Below, piece after piece: positions 1 to 9,238 of a stretch of DNA of 64,000 nucleotides. The first letter of the stretch is position 1; each line of letters opens with the position of its first letter. Under the pieces are notes generated by a model that saw nothing but the letters and a program-made list of their open reading frames with translations, did no database searches and was not told where the DNA came from. The stretch spans positions 248,001 through 312,000 of the forward strand of contig BMSM01000007.1 in assembly GCA_014649155.1 (NCBI GenBank), written 5' to 3'. This DNA is from Streptomyces griseoviridis (GTDB lineage: Bacteria; Actinomycetota; Actinomycetes; Streptomycetales; Streptomycetaceae). The translations under genes were made by a program, and so were the position numbers.

Positions 1-224
1 TCGAGGGTGCGGCCGTTGATCTTCCACTTGCCGGTGCCCGGAACGATCCGGACACGGGCGATGGCGTTCTTGCGGCGGCCCAGGCCGGCGGCCGGCTGGG
101 GCTCGCCGAAGCGGGAGGCCAGCGACTCCGAGGTGTACTCGCCCTCGACGGGCACCTCGGACTCGGTGGTGTAGCTGTCGATGTCAAGCTCTTCGAGCGG
201 CTGCTCGGCAGTGGTCTCGGCCAC
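1..224 (-). CDS. rpsI: 30S ribosomal protein S9, 3' end cut by window edge
   Basis: N-terminal 74 codons of S9, a protein of the 30S head whose C-terminus reaches the P-site tRNA in other bacteria. The start is GTG at 224, preceded by a GAGGAG ribosome-binding site 6 nt upstream. The visible product begins MAETTAEQPLEELDIDSY, the acidic N-terminal extension usual in Streptomyces S9, and then enters the conserved core containing GRRKNAIARVRIVPGTG. The basic C-terminal tail lies outside the window. It follows rplM by 42 nt on the same strand, the conserved L13-S9 pair. Confidence 0.95.
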   Translation of the reverse strand, partial: MAETTAEQPLEELDIDSYTTESEVPVEGEYTSESLASRFGEPQPAAGLGRRKNAIARVRIVPGTGKWKINGRTL

Positions 225-266
225 GATTCTCCTCAGATTCTCTTCAGTCTTAGGGGGTGGCCGGAC

Positions 267-710
267 TTACTGCGCGACCTGGGTGATCTCGAACGGCTGC
301 GGCTGCTGCGCGCCGTGCGGGTGCTGGTCACCCTTGTAGACCTTCAGCTTCGAGAGCATCTGACGGCCCAGCGTGTTCTTGGGGAGCATGCCCTTGACGG
401 CCTTCTCGATGGCCTTCTCGGGGTTCTTGTCCAGCAGCTCGTCGTAGCGGACGGAGCGCAGACCGCCCGGGTACCCGGAGTGGCGGTACGCCATCTTCTG
501 GGTCCGCTTGTTGCCGGAGAGGTGCACCTTGTCGGCGTTGATGATGATGACGAAGTCACCGGTGTCGACGTGGGGCGCGTAGATCGGCTTGTGCTTGCCA
601 CGCAGGATGGAGGCCGCGGTGGAGGCCAGACGGCCCAGGACGACGTCCTGAGCGTCGATGACGTGCCACTGGCGCGTCACATCGCCGGGCTTGGGGCTGT
701 ACGTACGCAC
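267..710 (-). CDS. rplM: 50S ribosomal protein L13
   Basis: L13, 147 residues, an early-assembling 50S protein. The product begins [20 protein letters not shown] from a GTG start; the frame stays open much further upstream but only this start fits the family. Conserved blocks include [23 protein letters not shown] and the GYPGGLRS loop. It is the first gene of the rplM-rpsI operon, with a promoter about 180 nt upstream of the start. Confidence 0.97.
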   Translation of the reverse strand: MRTYSPKPGDVTRQWHVIDAQDVVLGRLASTAASILRGKHKPIYAPHVDTGDFVIIINADKVHLSGNKRTQKMAYRHSGYPGGLRSVRYDELLDKNPEKAIEKAVKGMLPKNTLGRQMLSKLKVYKGDQHPHGAQQPQPFEITQVAQ

Positions 711-887
711 GGTTCGTAGCCTTCGCTTCGAGTGAATGGTCCTGAACAGGTCACCGAAACGATCACGACAGCCTGGACCCACGGCGGCGACGCATACCGC
801 GTTGTGGGGTCGCTGGTCATCGGCCCGGTGGACCGGTGTAAGGGCCCGTCCCGTGAGAATGAGCAAGCCAATACACAACGAACAAGC

Positions 888-916
888 AGGATACCGGGGT
901 GCCCCAGAAGGGTCAA
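888..916 (-). promoter_or_regulatory. Predicted HrdB-type promoter of rplM-rpsI
   Basis: Read on the minus strand, TTGACC (916-911) and TATCCT (893-888) are separated by 17 nt, a close match to the principal sigma factor consensus. Transcription would begin near 881 and give a leader of about 170 nt before rplM. The -35 begins just 10 nt upstream of the GT87 gene's stop, so that gene would read into it unless terminated. Confidence 0.6.
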
Positions 917-925
917 AACGAGGGA

Positions 926-2131
926 TCACCCGGTACTGCTGTCCGCCTCCAGGGTACGCGCCGCCGGAAGCGAACGGGCGCCACCGTCCCGGGGACCCCC
1001 GCGCCCCCGGCCGTGCACGGCCACCGTGGCCGCCAGCACGCCCAGCGTGACCGCGTCCTTGAAGGCCCGCCGCACCCCCGCCTCCAGCCAGGGCCAGCTC
1101 ACCCCGGGCAGCTGCGGCACCAGGGCCGCCCAGAACCCGGGCCGCCGGGTCACCGAGTCGCCGTACGGCAGCCCGGCCAGCAGCAGCGGCACGACGACCA
1201 GCAGATAGTGGTCGTAGGAGGGGCGCGAGACGAGGAACGCCGAGAGCATCAGGCCGGCCGCGGTCTCGGCGTACCGCAGCGGTCCCGGGCCGCCCCGCCG
1301 CCAGCGCAGCCTCGCGCAGAACACCCCGGCGCCCGCCGCCAGGACGGCCGCCGCCCGGGCGAGCGGCGCGGGCACGCCGAGCCGGGGCAGCACGGCCGCC
1401 GGGGACGCCTCGTAGAGCCGGACGAAGCCGTCGTCGCCGCTGAGCAGGAAGGGGAGGGTGCGGGTGAAGAAGCCGGCCGGGTCGGGCATCAGCAGCGCCG
1501 CCGCCCCGGAGGCGAGGGCCGGCACCAGCACGGCCGCCGCCAGCGCCCGCCACCGCCCGGCGAACAGGAACAGCAGCGCGGCCGGCGCGAGCAGCGGCTT
1601 CAGCGCGACGGCGGCCCCGAGCGCCGCCCCGGCCGCGAGCCACCGGCCCCGGTGCGCGAGGAGCAGGCAGAGCGGCAGGGCGACGGCGGCGGTGACCGTC
1701 CAGTTCCCGAGCCGCACCAGGTGCCCGAACGGCGCGAAGCACGCCGCGAGGCCGGTCAGCCCCAGCACGGCGAGCCGGCTGCCGCGCGCGACCCCGTGCA
1801 GCCGCAGCGCGCAGCCCCAGCCCAGTACCAGCAGCCCGGCCACCGTGAGCGGCACCAGTGCCCGCAGCGCCGCCGGGGGCAGCAGGGTCTGCGGCACGGC
1901 GGCCAGGACCGCGCTCGGGAAGTAGAGGAAGTGGGGATCGTCATAGGGATCGCCGCCGGCCAGCCAGCTCCGTGCCGCCCGCACCACGATGGCGTTGTCC
2001 ATGCCTCCGTCCGAGGTCACCCGCCCGGTCTGCACGACCAGCGCCCCCAGCACCAGGGTGAGCACCGCCCACCCGGCCCGCCCCGCAGGTTGCCCCAACC
2101 ACCCGGAGATGTCGTTTTTGCCCGTCCGCAT
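926..2131 (-). CDS. GT87-family (DUF2029) mannosyltransferase-like membrane protein
   Basis: A 401-residue polytopic membrane protein with roughly ten hydrophobic segments. Features typical of the actinobacterial GT87/DUF2029 group (polyprenyl-phosphate-mannose-dependent alpha-mannosyltransferases of cell-envelope glycans) are an acidic motif after the first membrane helix ([18 protein letters not shown]), followed by [17 protein letters not shown], and the later [10 protein letters not shown] segment. The substrate cannot be told from sequence. It starts 74 bp from the divergent gene at 2206 and ends just upstream of the rplM promoter. The family call is inferred from motif layout. Confidence 0.7.
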   Translation of the reverse strand: MRTGKNDISGWLGQPAGRAGWAVLTLVLGALVVQTGRVTSDGGMDNAIVVRAARSWLAGGDPYDDPHFLYFPSAVLAAVPQTLLPPAALRALVPLTVAGLLVLGWGCALRLHGVARGSRLAVLGLTGLAACFAPFGHLVRLGNWTVTAAVALPLCLLLAHRGRWLAAGAALGAAVALKPLLAPAALLFLFAGRWRALAAAVLVPALASGAAALLMPDPAGFFTRTLPFLLSGDDGFVRLYEASPAAVLPRLGVPAPLARAAAVLAAGAGVFCARLRWRRGGPGPLRYAETAAGLMLSAFLVSRPSYDHYLLVVVPLLLAGLPYGDSVTRRPGFWAALVPQLPGVSWPWLEAGVRRAFKDAVTLGVLAATVAVHGRGRGGPRDGGARSLPAARTLEADSSTG

Positions 2132-2205
2132 GGACGGAACGCTAGGCGCTCCGCACCCTGTGGACGCGGACCAGCACGCCCCTTGTCCCGTCTAAGATGC
2201 GCCCC

Positions 2206-3090
2206 ATGAGCTTTGGGCAGGGGGGACCCGACTCCCAGTGGGATCCCTGGACACCGCGATCCCAACAGCAGCAGCCGTGGAACAGCGGCGGTGGCGACAC
2301 CCCCGACTGGGCCGCGCTGGCCGAGGCGTCCGAGGCCCGCGCCAAGCGCCGCCGGCTGCTGTTCATCGGCGGCGGGGCGCTGGCCGCCGTGGCCGTGGCG
2401 GCGGCCGTCGCCGTGGCCGTGGTCTCCACGGGCGGCTCGGGCCAGGCGTCGGACTCGCCCTCGTCCCAGCTGCCGTCGGCGGCCGAGATCCCGAGCGCCA
2501 CGGCCAAGGCGCCGTCGTTCGCCCCGACCAGCGCGCCCCCGCCGCTGGACCCGGAGGACTTCATCTCCAGCGCGGCCAAGGACAAGGCCGCGCTCGCCCC
2601 GGAGACCCTCTTCCCCGGCACCCAGCTGACCATGGGTGACACGGTGTACAGGAAGGGCCCGACCGCCGACACCCGCACCTGCTCCTCGGCCGCCCAGCAG
2701 ACCCTCCCCAAGGCCCTCGAAGCGGGGGGCTGCACCCGGCTGATGCGTGTCACCTACGCCAAGGACGACATCGCCGTGACGGTCGGCGTGGCCGTCTTCG
2801 ACACCGCGGCGAAGGCCGGGCAGGCCAAGTCGGCGACGGACTCCAAGAGCATCGTCAAGCCGCTCCCCGGCGGCGGTGTCGGCTCCTTCTGCACCGGCGC
2901 GGTCTGCCGCACCACCATCAACTCCTACGGCCGGTACGTCTACTTCACCATCGCCGGGCACACCAACGGCAAGGACGTCACGGAGCAGGACACGGCCGCC
3001 TTCCGGATCGGCGACGACCTGGGCACGTTCACCTACCGCCAGATCCACCGCCGGGGCGAGGCCCAGGCGTCGGCGGCGGCCAACGGCTGA
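2206..3090 (+). CDS. Hypothetical single-pass membrane protein
   Basis: About 294 residues. A polar N-terminus (MSFGQGGPDSQWDPWTPRSQ, then a DWAALAEASEARAKRRR stretch) is followed by one membrane helix around residues 47-70, a Ser/Pro/Ala-rich linker and a folded extracytoplasmic domain with four cysteines (TCSSAAQQTLP, GGCTRLMRVTYA, GSFCTGAVCRTTINSYG) that could form disulfides. An ATG three codons upstream (2197) is an alternative start; neither has a good ribosome-binding site, so a leaderless transcript is possible. Related anchored proteins are common in Streptomyces, but I know no function. Confidence 0.75.
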   Translation: MSFGQGGPDSQWDPWTPRSQQQQPWNSGGGDTPDWAALAEASEARAKRRRLLFIGGGALAAVAVAAAVAVAVVSTGGSGQASDSPSSQLPSAAEIPSATAKAPSFAPTSAPPPLDPEDFISSAAKDKAALAPETLFPGTQLTMGDTVYRKGPTADTRTCSSAAQQTLPKALEAGGCTRLMRVTYAKDDIAVTVGVAVFDTAAKAGQAKSATDSKSIVKPLPGGGVGSFCTGAVCRTTINSYGRYVYFTIAGHTNGKDVTEQDTAAFRIGDDLGTFTYRQIHRRGEAQASAAANG

Positions 3091-3101
3091 CGTGCCGGAC
3101 C

Positions 3102-3129
3102 GGACCGGCGGGCGGGAGCCCGCCGGACC
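3102..3129. terminator. Bidirectional terminator-like hairpin
   Basis: CCGGCGGGC and GCCCGCCGG form a perfect 9-bp stem with a 4-nt loop between two convergent genes, the membrane protein ending at 3090 and truA ending at 3133. There is no T-tract on either side, as is common for Streptomyces terminators. Confidence 0.5.
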
Positions 3130-3132
3130 GTC

Positions 3133-3981
3133 TCACGCGCCCGGCAGGGTCCGCCGGTTCCGCGCCGCCAGGCTCCGTGCCGCGAGCAGTTCGTCGGCCG
3201 GGTAGCCGACCTCCTCCAGCGTCAGCCCGTGCGGCCGCACCACGTGCACGGCGCTGTCCCGCACCCTGGCGTCGAGCACCTTCCGGGGCCACTCCACGCC
3301 CCGGTGCCCGTCGCCCACGAACAGCAGCGCCCCCACCATGGACCGCACCTGGTTGTGGCAGAACGCGTCCGCCCGCACCTCGATCTCGACGATGCCGCCC
3401 GCCGTCCGGCGCACCCCGAAGTCGAGGATCTCCCGGATGGTCGTCGCCCCTTCCCGCCTCTTCGCGTACGCCGCGAAGTCGTGCTCCCCGATCAGCGGCT
3501 TGGCCGCGGCGTCCATCGCCGCCACGTCCAGCGGCCAGTCGTGCCACAGCACGTGGTGGCGGAGCAGCGGGTCGGCGCCGCCGGGGTGGTCGGTGACCCG
3601 GTAGACGTACCGCCGCCACACGGCCGCGAACCGCGCGTCGAACCCGGCCGGCGCCTCCCGCAGCGCCCACACCCGCACGTCCCGCGGCAGCCGCCCGGCG
3701 AGCCGCTTCAGCAGCTTCTCCCGGTGCGCCTCCCACACCTGGGCCGGCAGGTCCACGTGCGCCACCTGGCCCCGCGCGTGCACTCCGGCGTCGGTCCGCC
3801 CCGCCACGGTCAGCTCGTACGTCCGCTCCCCCGACCGCGTCACGGTCCGCAGCGCGTCCTCGACCTCCCCCTGCACGGTCCGCCGCCCACCGGCCTGCTT
3901 GGCCCACCCGGAGAAGGCGGTCCCGTCGTACGAGAGGTCCATCCGCACCCGCACGAGTCCGGCCTCAACTTCGTCACTCAC
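3133..3981 (-). CDS. truA: tRNA pseudouridine synthase A
   Basis: TruA, 282 residues, converts uridines 38-40 of the tRNA anticodon stem-loop to pseudouridine in the cytoplasm. The family motif [12 protein letters not shown] places the catalytic aspartate at residue 64, and [15 protein letters not shown] near the N-terminus is the usual substrate-binding start. It follows rplQ by 94 nt, with a terminator hairpin between, matching the common rplQ-truA order. Confidence 0.96.
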   Translation of the reverse strand: MSDEVEAGLVRVRMDLSYDGTAFSGWAKQAGGRRTVQGEVEDALRTVTRSGERTYELTVAGRTDAGVHARGQVAHVDLPAQVWEAHREKLLKRLAGRLPRDVRVWALREAPAGFDARFAAVWRRYVYRVTDHPGGADPLLRHHVLWHDWPLDVAAMDAAAKPLIGEHDFAAYAKRREGATTIREILDFGVRRTAGGIVEIEVRADAFCHNQVRSMVGALLFVGDGHRGVEWPRKVLDARVRDSAVHVVRPHGLTLEEVGYPADELLAARSLAARNRRTLPGA

Positions 3982-4000
3982 CCAGAGATCCTCTCAGGTA

Positions 4001-4038
4001 CACAAAAAGCGGGCCCGCCCCCGTGGGGACGGACCCGC
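4001..4038 (-). terminator. Rho-independent terminator after rplQ
   Basis: On the minus strand GCGGGTCCGTCCCC pairs with GGGGGCGGGCCCGC (with G-U pairs) and is followed at once by TTTTTGTG. It lies between rplQ and truA and should reduce truA expression relative to the ribosomal operon. Confidence 0.75.
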
Positions 4039-4075
4039 AACGCCCTCGAGGGGCGCGGGGAACCCGGCAGAACGC

Positions 4076-4594
4076 TTACGCGTCCTTCGACTCCTCGGCG
4101 GCAGCCTCGTCGTCGGCCTTGGTCTCCTCGACCTTGGTCTCCTCGGCCTTGGTCTCCTCGGCCTTGGTCTCCTCGGACTCCTTGACCGCGCGCTTGGTCG
4201 CGGCCTCGGCCTCACCGGTCGCCTCCTGGGCGACGGTCAGGGCCTCGACCAGCTCGATGACGGCCATGGGCGCGTTGTCACCACGGCGGTTGCCGATCTT
4301 GGTGATGCGCGTGTAGCCACCGGGGCGGTTCTCGTAGCGCGGGCCGATCTCGGTGAAGAGCGTGTGGACGACGCTCTTGTCCGTGATCACCTGGAGCACC
4401 TGACGGCGGTTGTGAAGGTCGCCCTTCTTCGCCTTGGTGACCAGACGCTCGGCGTACGGCCGCAGCTTGCGGGCCTTCGCCTCGGTGGTCGTGATCTTGC
4501 CGTGCTCGAAGAGCGCCTTCGCGAGGTTCGCGAGGAGCAGCTTCTCGTGCGCGGCGCTGCCGCCCAGACGGGCACCCTTGGTGGGCTTCGGCAT
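4076..4594 (-). CDS. rplQ: 50S ribosomal protein L17 with acidic repeat tail
   Basis: L17, 172 residues against about 127 in E. coli. Residues 1 to about 118 are the normal fold ([20 protein letters not shown], later [20 protein letters not shown]). The rest is an Ala/Glu/Lys/Thr tail with four EETK(A/V) units, presumably disordered on the ribosome surface. It is the last gene of the rpsM-rpsK-rpoA-rplQ alpha cluster, 170 nt after rpoA. Confidence 0.97.
   Translation of the reverse strand: MPKPTKGARLGGSAAHEKLLLANLAKALFEHGKITTTEAKARKLRPYAERLVTKAKKGDLHNRRQVLQVITDKSVVHTLFTEIGPRYENRPGGYTRITKIGNRRGDNAPMAVIELVEALTVAQEATGEAEAATKRAVKESEETKAEETKAEETKVEETKADDEAAAEESKDA
4116..4174. repeat. Four 15-bp direct repeats in the L17 tail
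   Basis: GGTCTCCTCG recurs every 15 bp at 4121, 4136, 4151 and 4166, usually within CCTTGGTCTCCTCGG. The unit encodes EETK(A/V) in rplQ, so copy changes stay in frame and would only lengthen or shorten the tail. Confidence 0.8.
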
Positions 4595-4764
4595 GTTGTC
4601 TCTCCTAGGTGTCTGCCCCGGCCGTATCAGGTACCGGAGTCAGTATCCGAGCAGGCGGCCGCCTGTCGGAGATCCGGGGGCGCCTTGCCGACGCCCCCGG
4701 AAGGACCGCGCCCCACCGGGACGCGGGGAACTGCGCGACCGGCCACAGCGGACCGGCACGGGAC

Positions 4765-5787
4765 TCAGTACTGCTCGGTCTCCACGAACCCGGCGTCCGC
4801 GTCGTCGTCCGCCCCGAAGGCGTCCGCCGCGGCGGTGGGGTCGAACCCGGGGGGCGAGTCCTTCAGCGCCAGGCCCATGCCCGCGAGCTTGGCCTTGACC
4901 TCGTCGATGGACTTCGCACCGAAGTTGCGGATGTCCAGCAGGTCCGCCTCGGAACGGGCGACCAGCTCACCCACGGAGTGGATGCCCTCGCGCTTGAGGC
5001 AGTTGTACGACCGAACGGTGAGCTCCAGCTCCTCGATCGGCAGCGCCAGATCAGCGGCGAGCGCGGCGTCCGTCGGGGACGGACCCATGTCGATGCCCTC
5101 GGCGTCGATGTTCAGCTCGCGGGCGAGACCGAACAGCTCGACCAGGGTCTTGCCCGCGGAGGCCATGGCGTCACGGGGACGCATCGCCTGCTTGGTCTCG
5201 ACGTCGACGATCAGCTTGTCGAAGTCGGTGCGCTGCTCGACACGCGTGGCCTCGACCTTGTACGTGACCTTCAGCACCGGCGAGTAGATCGAGTCGACCG
5301 GGATGCGCCCGATCTCCTGACCGACCTGCTTGTTCTGGACGGCGGAGACGTAACCGCGGCCACGCTCGACCGTCAGCTCCATCTCCAGCTTGCCCTTGCC
5401 GTTGAGCGTGGCGAGGACGAGGTCGGGGTTGTGCACCTCGACACCGGCCGGCGGCGCGATGTCGGCGGCGGTGACCAGACCCGGACCCTGCTTGCGCAGG
5501 TACATCACGACCGGCTCGTCGTGCTCCGAGGAGACGACCAGCTGCTTGATGTTGAGGATCAGGTCGGTGACGTCCTCCTTGACACCCGGCACGGTGGTGA
5601 ACTCGTGCAGGACGCCGTCGATCCGGATGCTGGTGACAGCGGCACCGGGGATCGAGGAGAGGAGCGTACGACGCAGGGAGTTGCCGAGGGTGTAGCCGAA
5701 GCCCGGCTCCAGCGGCTCGATCACGAACCGGGAGCGGAATTCGTCGACGACCTCTTCGGTCAACGAGGGACGCTGAGCGATCAGCAT
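4765..5787 (-). CDS. rpoA: DNA-directed RNA polymerase alpha subunit
   Basis: Alpha subunit, 340 residues. The N-terminal domain that dimerises and scaffolds beta and beta-prime contains [20 protein letters not shown]. The C-terminal domain for UP-element and activator contacts includes [20 protein letters not shown] and [20 protein letters not shown]. The C-terminus ends in a short acidic stretch ([15 protein letters not shown]). It sits between rpsK and rplQ as in most bacteria. Confidence 0.98.
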   Translation of the reverse strand: MLIAQRPSLTEEVVDEFRSRFVIEPLEPGFGYTLGNSLRRTLLSSIPGAAVTSIRIDGVLHEFTTVPGVKEDVTDLILNIKQLVVSSEHDEPVVMYLRKQGPGLVTAADIAPPAGVEVHNPDLVLATLNGKGKLEMELTVERGRGYVSAVQNKQVGQEIGRIPVDSIYSPVLKVTYKVEATRVEQRTDFDKLIVDVETKQAMRPRDAMASAGKTLVELFGLARELNIDAEGIDMGPSPTDAALAADLALPIEELELTVRSYNCLKREGIHSVGELVARSEADLLDIRNFGAKSIDEVKAKLAGMGLALKDSPPGFDPTAAADAFGADDDADAGFVETEQY

Positions 5788-5902
5788 GTGTGTTCCTTCA
5801 GTCAGGGGCGCCCGCTATTTGACGCCCGACCATGTACTGCAAGGGTACGGGCGGCACGACCCCAAGGAGCCGTACCGCCCGGAACCCAAGCCGAGAAGCG
5901 TG

Positions 5903-6307
5903 TCAGACGCGACGGCGCTTCGGCGGACGGCAGCCGTTGTGCGGGGTGGGCGTGACGTCCTGGATGGAGCCGACCTCAAGACCGGTCGCCTGGAGCGAAC
6001 GGATGGCCGTCTCACGACCCGAGCCCGGGCCCTTCACGAAGACGTCGACCTTGCGCATGCCGTGCTCCTGCGCGCGACGGGCGGCCGACTCGGCGGCCAT
6101 CTGCGCGGCGAACGGCGTGGACTTCCGGGAGCCCTTGAAGCCGACGTGGCCGGCGGAGGCCCAGGAGATCACGTTGCCGGTCGGGTCCGTGATGGACACG
6201 ATCGTGTTGTTGAACGTGCTCTTGATGTGCGCGTGGCCGTGAGCGACGTTCTTCTTTTCCTTGCGGCGCACCTTCTTGGCAGCGCCCTGACGACCCTTGG
6301 GGGGCAT
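5903..6307 (-). CDS. rpsK: 30S ribosomal protein S11
   Basis: S11, 134 residues, 30S platform protein near the mRNA exit. Recognised by [40 protein letters not shown] and the C-terminal [16 protein letters not shown]. It lies 69 nt after rpsM and 115 nt before rpoA. Confidence 0.98.
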   Translation of the reverse strand: MPPKGRQGAAKKVRRKEKKNVAHGHAHIKSTFNNTIVSITDPTGNVISWASAGHVGFKGSRKSTPFAAQMAAESAARRAQEHGMRKVDVFVKGPGSGRETAIRSLQATGLEVGSIQDVTPTPHNGCRPPKRRRV

Positions 6308-6376
6308 CTATAACTCCTACGGGGAGGTGGTCGGTCCTACAGCGAAGACCGCTGGTGAAGCGTTGTCCGCTGAGGA

Positions 6377-6757
6377 CTACTTCTTGCCCGGCTTCTTCTT
6401 ACCGGCGATGGCGCGACGCGGGCCCTTGCGGGTGCGAGCGTTGGTGCTGGTGCGCTGACCGCGGACCGGCAGACCACGACGGTGGCGCAGACCCTGGTAG
6501 GTGCCGATCTCGACCTTGCGGCGGATGTCGGCCTGGATCTCGCGACGGAGGTCACCCTCGGTCTTGATGTTGTTGTCGACGTACTCGCGGATCGCGACGA
6601 GCTGCTCCTCGGAGAGGTCGCGAACACGAGTGTTCGGGTCCACACCGGTGGCGGCCAGCGTCTGCTGCGAGAGGGTCCGGCCGATGCCGAACACGTAGGT
6701 GAGGGCGATCTCCACGCGCTTTTCGCGCGGGATGTCAACACCGGAAACGCGTGCCAT
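6377..6757 (-). CDS. rpsM: 30S ribosomal protein S13
   Basis: S13, 126 residues, in the 30S head contacting the 50S subunit and P-site tRNA. It starts [20 protein letters not shown] and carries the [20 protein letters not shown] block and a basic KKPGKK end. It follows rpmJ after a 187-nt gap that holds short inverted repeats (for example GGACACC/GGTGTCC around 6859-6871) and might contain regulation for the alpha cluster. Confidence 0.98.
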   Translation of the reverse strand: MARVSGVDIPREKRVEIALTYVFGIGRTLSQQTLAATGVDPNTRVRDLSEEQLVAIREYVDNNIKTEGDLRREIQADIRRKVEIGTYQGLRHRRGLPVRGQRTSTNARTRKGPRRAIAGKKKPGKK

Positions 6758-6944
6758 TCAATGGCTCCTGGTGATCTTCGGAGGTCTTCCGCAGAGCCGG
6801 CTCCCCGCCCGCCGTACCAGGTACGGACGGGGTCCCCGGCCTCCGAGCCGGGGGTGTCGGACACCTCGGTGTCCGGGCCCTGCGTATGAACAATTCAGCT
6901 CGCGTCGCGCGAAGTACTGCGAATCGCGGAGGGAGGGTACTGCG

Positions 6945-7058
6945 TCAGCCCTGGCGCTGCTTGTGGCGCGGGTTGTCGCAGATGACCATGACCCGACCGT
7001 GACGGCGGATCACCCTGCACTTGTCGCAGATCTTCTTGACGCTCGGCTTGACCTTCAT
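6945..7058 (-). CDS. rpmJ: 50S ribosomal protein L36, zinc-binding form
   Basis: L36, 37 residues, beginning [20 protein letters not shown]. Cys11, Cys14, Cys27 and His32 are all present, so this is the zinc-containing form rather than the zinc-free paralogue induced in zinc starvation. It lies between infA and rpsM, the standard order. Confidence 0.97.
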   Translation of the reverse strand: MKVKPSVKKICDKCRVIRRHGRVMVICDNPRHKQRQG

Positions 7059-7126
7059 GGGTGTGAGGTTCTCCGGGTCAGTTGCCGGCGGACCCACGCG
7101 GACAGCACGCGGGACGTGGGCAAGAT

Positions 7127-7348
7127 CTACTTGTACCGGTAGACGATCCGGCCACGCGTCAGGTCGTACGGAGACAGCTCCACCACGACCCGGTCGTCAG
7201 GGAGGATGCGGATGTAGTGCATACGCATCTTGCCGCTGATGTGTGCCAGGACCTGGTGGCCGTTCTGGAGCTCAACCTTGAACATGGCGTTCGGCAGAGA
7301 CTCGACGACAGTGCCCTCGATCTCGATGGCACCCTGCTTCTTGGCCAC
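7127..7348 (-). CDS. infA: Translation initiation factor IF-1
   Basis: IF-1, 73 residues, a single OB-fold that occupies the A site during initiation. The product [20 protein letters not shown] starts from GTG at 7348; the frame is open further upstream but lacks homology there. A GAAGGGCGAAGC stretch immediately upstream of the GTG serves as ribosome-binding site. The 153-nt gap to map probably holds the infA promoter, but I see no convincing -35/-10 pair. Confidence 0.97.
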   Translation of the reverse strand: MAKKQGAIEIEGTVVESLPNAMFKVELQNGHQVLAHISGKMRMHYIRILPDDRVVVELSPYDLTRGRIVYRYK

Positions 7349-7501
7349 GCTTCGCCCTTCGAATCGACTACCTTGATCGACTCTCGTCACACGTACACAT
7401 GTGCGCATGCAGACATGCGGGTGCACCAGAGCCGACGAGTCAGTCTACGTCAGCACACCCGGAAAGGCGAAACGAGGAAGTCTGCCCCACCGTGGAGATC
7501 C

Positions 7502-8338
7502 CTATGCGAGCGGGTCGGGCGCGGCCGTGATCCCCAGCTCGGCGAGCTTGGCCTTGCCGCCGTCGGGGGCGGTCAGCACCAGCGGCCCCTGCTCGGTCAG
7601 CGCGACCGAGTGCTCCCAGTGCGAGGACCAGGTGCCGTCCGTGGTGATCACGGTCCACTCGTCCTCCAGCACCCGCGTCCTCGGGGTACCGAGCGACACC
7701 ATCGGCTCGATGGCCAGGCAGAACCCGGGGACCAGCTTGGGCCCCTTGCCCCGGCGCCGGTCGACGTAGTTCAGCAGGTGCGGGTCCATGTGCATCTCGG
7801 TGCCGATGCCGTGGCCGCCGTAGTCCTCGATGATCCCGTAACGGCCGCCGCCCGGCTTGGGCTGCCGGCGGATGTACGTCTCGACGGCCCGGGAGATGTC
7901 GACCAGCCGGTTCCCCTGCTTCATGGCCGCGATCCCGGCCCACATCGACTCCTCGGTCACCCGGGACAGCTCGATCAGCTCGGGCGCGTGCCCGGACCCC
8001 ACGAAGGCGGTGTACGCGGCGTCACCGTGCCAGCCGTCCACGATCGCCCCGCAGTCGATGGAGATGACGTCCCCGTCCTTCAGCACGACCTCGTCGGAGG
8101 GGATGCCGTGGACGACGACCTCGTTGACCGAGGTGCAGATCGTCGCGGGGAAACCGCCGTACCCGAGGAAGTTCGGCTTGGCGCCGTGCTCGGCGAGCAC
8201 CTTGCGGGCGACCTGGTCGAGGTCCTTGGTGGTGGCCCCGGGCACGGCGGCCTCCCGCGTGGCCGCGTGGATGGCGGCGACGACCAGCCCCGCCTCACGC
8301 ATCTTGGCGATCTGCTCGGGACTCTTGATCTGCACCAT
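7502..8338 (-). CDS. map: Methionine aminopeptidase, type I
   Basis: MetAP, 278 residues, removes the initiator methionine from nascent proteins. The dimetal site is visible: the two aspartates in ISIDCGAIVDGWHGDAAYTA, His in GGHGIGTEMH, Glu in LAIEPMVS and Glu in EDEWTVITTDG. It starts MVQIKSPEQIAKMREAGLVV and lacks the N-terminal SH3-binding extension of some actinobacterial MetAPs. It lies downstream of adk after a hairpin. Confidence 0.97.
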   Translation of the reverse strand: MVQIKSPEQIAKMREAGLVVAAIHAATREAAVPGATTKDLDQVARKVLAEHGAKPNFLGYGGFPATICTSVNEVVVHGIPSDEVVLKDGDVISIDCGAIVDGWHGDAAYTAFVGSGHAPELIELSRVTEESMWAGIAAMKQGNRLVDISRAVETYIRRQPKPGGGRYGIIEDYGGHGIGTEMHMDPHLLNYVDRRRGKGPKLVPGFCLAIEPMVSLGTPRTRVLEDEWTVITTDGTWSSHWEHSVALTEQGPLVLTAPDGGKAKLAELGITAAPDPLA

Positions 8339-8531
8339 GGGAAAAACCTGCGACCTCTCTGGACCAGGGGAAGGAACGGGCACCCCCAACGATACGGCGA
8401 CCCGCACCCCCGCAGACCGCGGGCAGCGGGAGCCGCCCACCGCGGGCAGTCGAGCCTCCCCCGAGGCGGCACGGGTGGGCGCGGCGGCACCGCGCCGGCT
8501 CCGGGCCGCGCACGCGCCCCCCGGCACACCA

Positions 8532-8565
8532 CAGCCGCGGCCCGCCTCTCAGCGGACCGCGGCTG
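8532..8565 (-). terminator. Hairpin between adk and map
   Basis: CAGCCGCGGCCCGC and GCGGACCGCGGCTG pair over 14 positions with one mismatch around a 6-nt loop, 20 nt after the adk stop. There is no T-tract; it could terminate or attenuate transcription into map. Confidence 0.55.
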
Positions 8566-8584
8566 CAAGCGACGTACGGAACGA

Positions 8585-9238
8585 CTACTGGTCGCGCTTC
8601 AGCGCTTCCAGCGCACGCCCCGTGACCTCATCGACCGCTCCCATCGCGGAGATGGTCACGACCAGCCCCTGCGCCTTGTAGTAGTCGATGATCGGCTCGG
8701 TCTGCGTGTGATAGACCTCCAGCCGCTTGCGGACCGTCTCCTCCGAGTCGTCGTCCCGCTGGTACAGCTCCCCGCCGCAGACGTCGCAGACGCCCTCCTC
8801 GGCCGGCTGCTTGTACGTCACGTGGAAGACGTGCGCCGAGTCGTTCCGGCAGACCCGCCGCCCGGCGATCCGCTTGACGACCTCTTCCTCCGGCGCCTCG
8901 AGGTCCAGCACCGCGTCGAGCTTCATGTCCTCGGTCTCGAGCAGCTCGTCCAGCGCCTCCGCCTGGGAGACGTTGCGCGGGAAGCCGTCCAGCAGGAAGC
9001 CGCCCTCGGCGTCGGGCTGCTCCATGCGGTCCTTCGCCATGGCGATGGTGACCTCGTCGGGGACGAGATTCCCCGCGTCCATGTAGGACTTCGCGAGCTT
9101 GCCCAGCTCCGTCTGCTGGCTGATGTTGGCGCGGAACAGGTCGCCCGTGGAGATGTGCGGGATGTGCAGCGTCTCGGCAAGGCGGGTGGCCTGCGTTCCC
9201 TTACCGGCGCCCGGCGGCCCGACGAGGACGATTCGCAT
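8585..9238 (-). CDS. adk: Adenylate kinase
   Basis: Adenylate kinase, 217 residues, ATP + AMP to 2 ADP. The P-loop is GPPGAGKGTQ at residues 7-16, the AMP site includes HISTGDLFRA, and the long LID domain contains CDVCGGELYQRDDD. The LID keeps a Cys-x-x-Cys pair plus an earlier Cys/His pair, compatible with a structural zinc. Its ATG overlaps the secY stop by one base (TGATG), so translation is coupled to the translocase gene. Confidence 0.98.
   Translation of the reverse strand: MRIVLVGPPGAGKGTQATRLAETLHIPHISTGDLFRANISQQTELGKLAKSYMDAGNLVPDEVTIAMAKDRMEQPDAEGGFLLDGFPRNVSQAEALDELLETEDMKLDAVLDLEAPEEEVVKRIAGRRVCRNDSAHVFHVTYKQPAEEGVCDVCGGELYQRDDDSEETVRKRLEVYHTQTEPIIDYYKAQGLVVTISAMGAVDEVTGRALEALKRDQ

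Noticed and set aside
760..800. Possible further copy of the rpsJ/rpsL leader element upstream of rplM
   Set aside because: Only a short GGACCCACG-type match without the paired CCGACC/GGTCGG stem; not better than chance.
899..2209. Long open frame on the plus strand opposite the GT87 gene
   Set aside because: Composition is Arg/Pro/Gly/Gln-rich without motifs; it is the complementary-frame shadow of the GT87 gene in GC-rich DNA.
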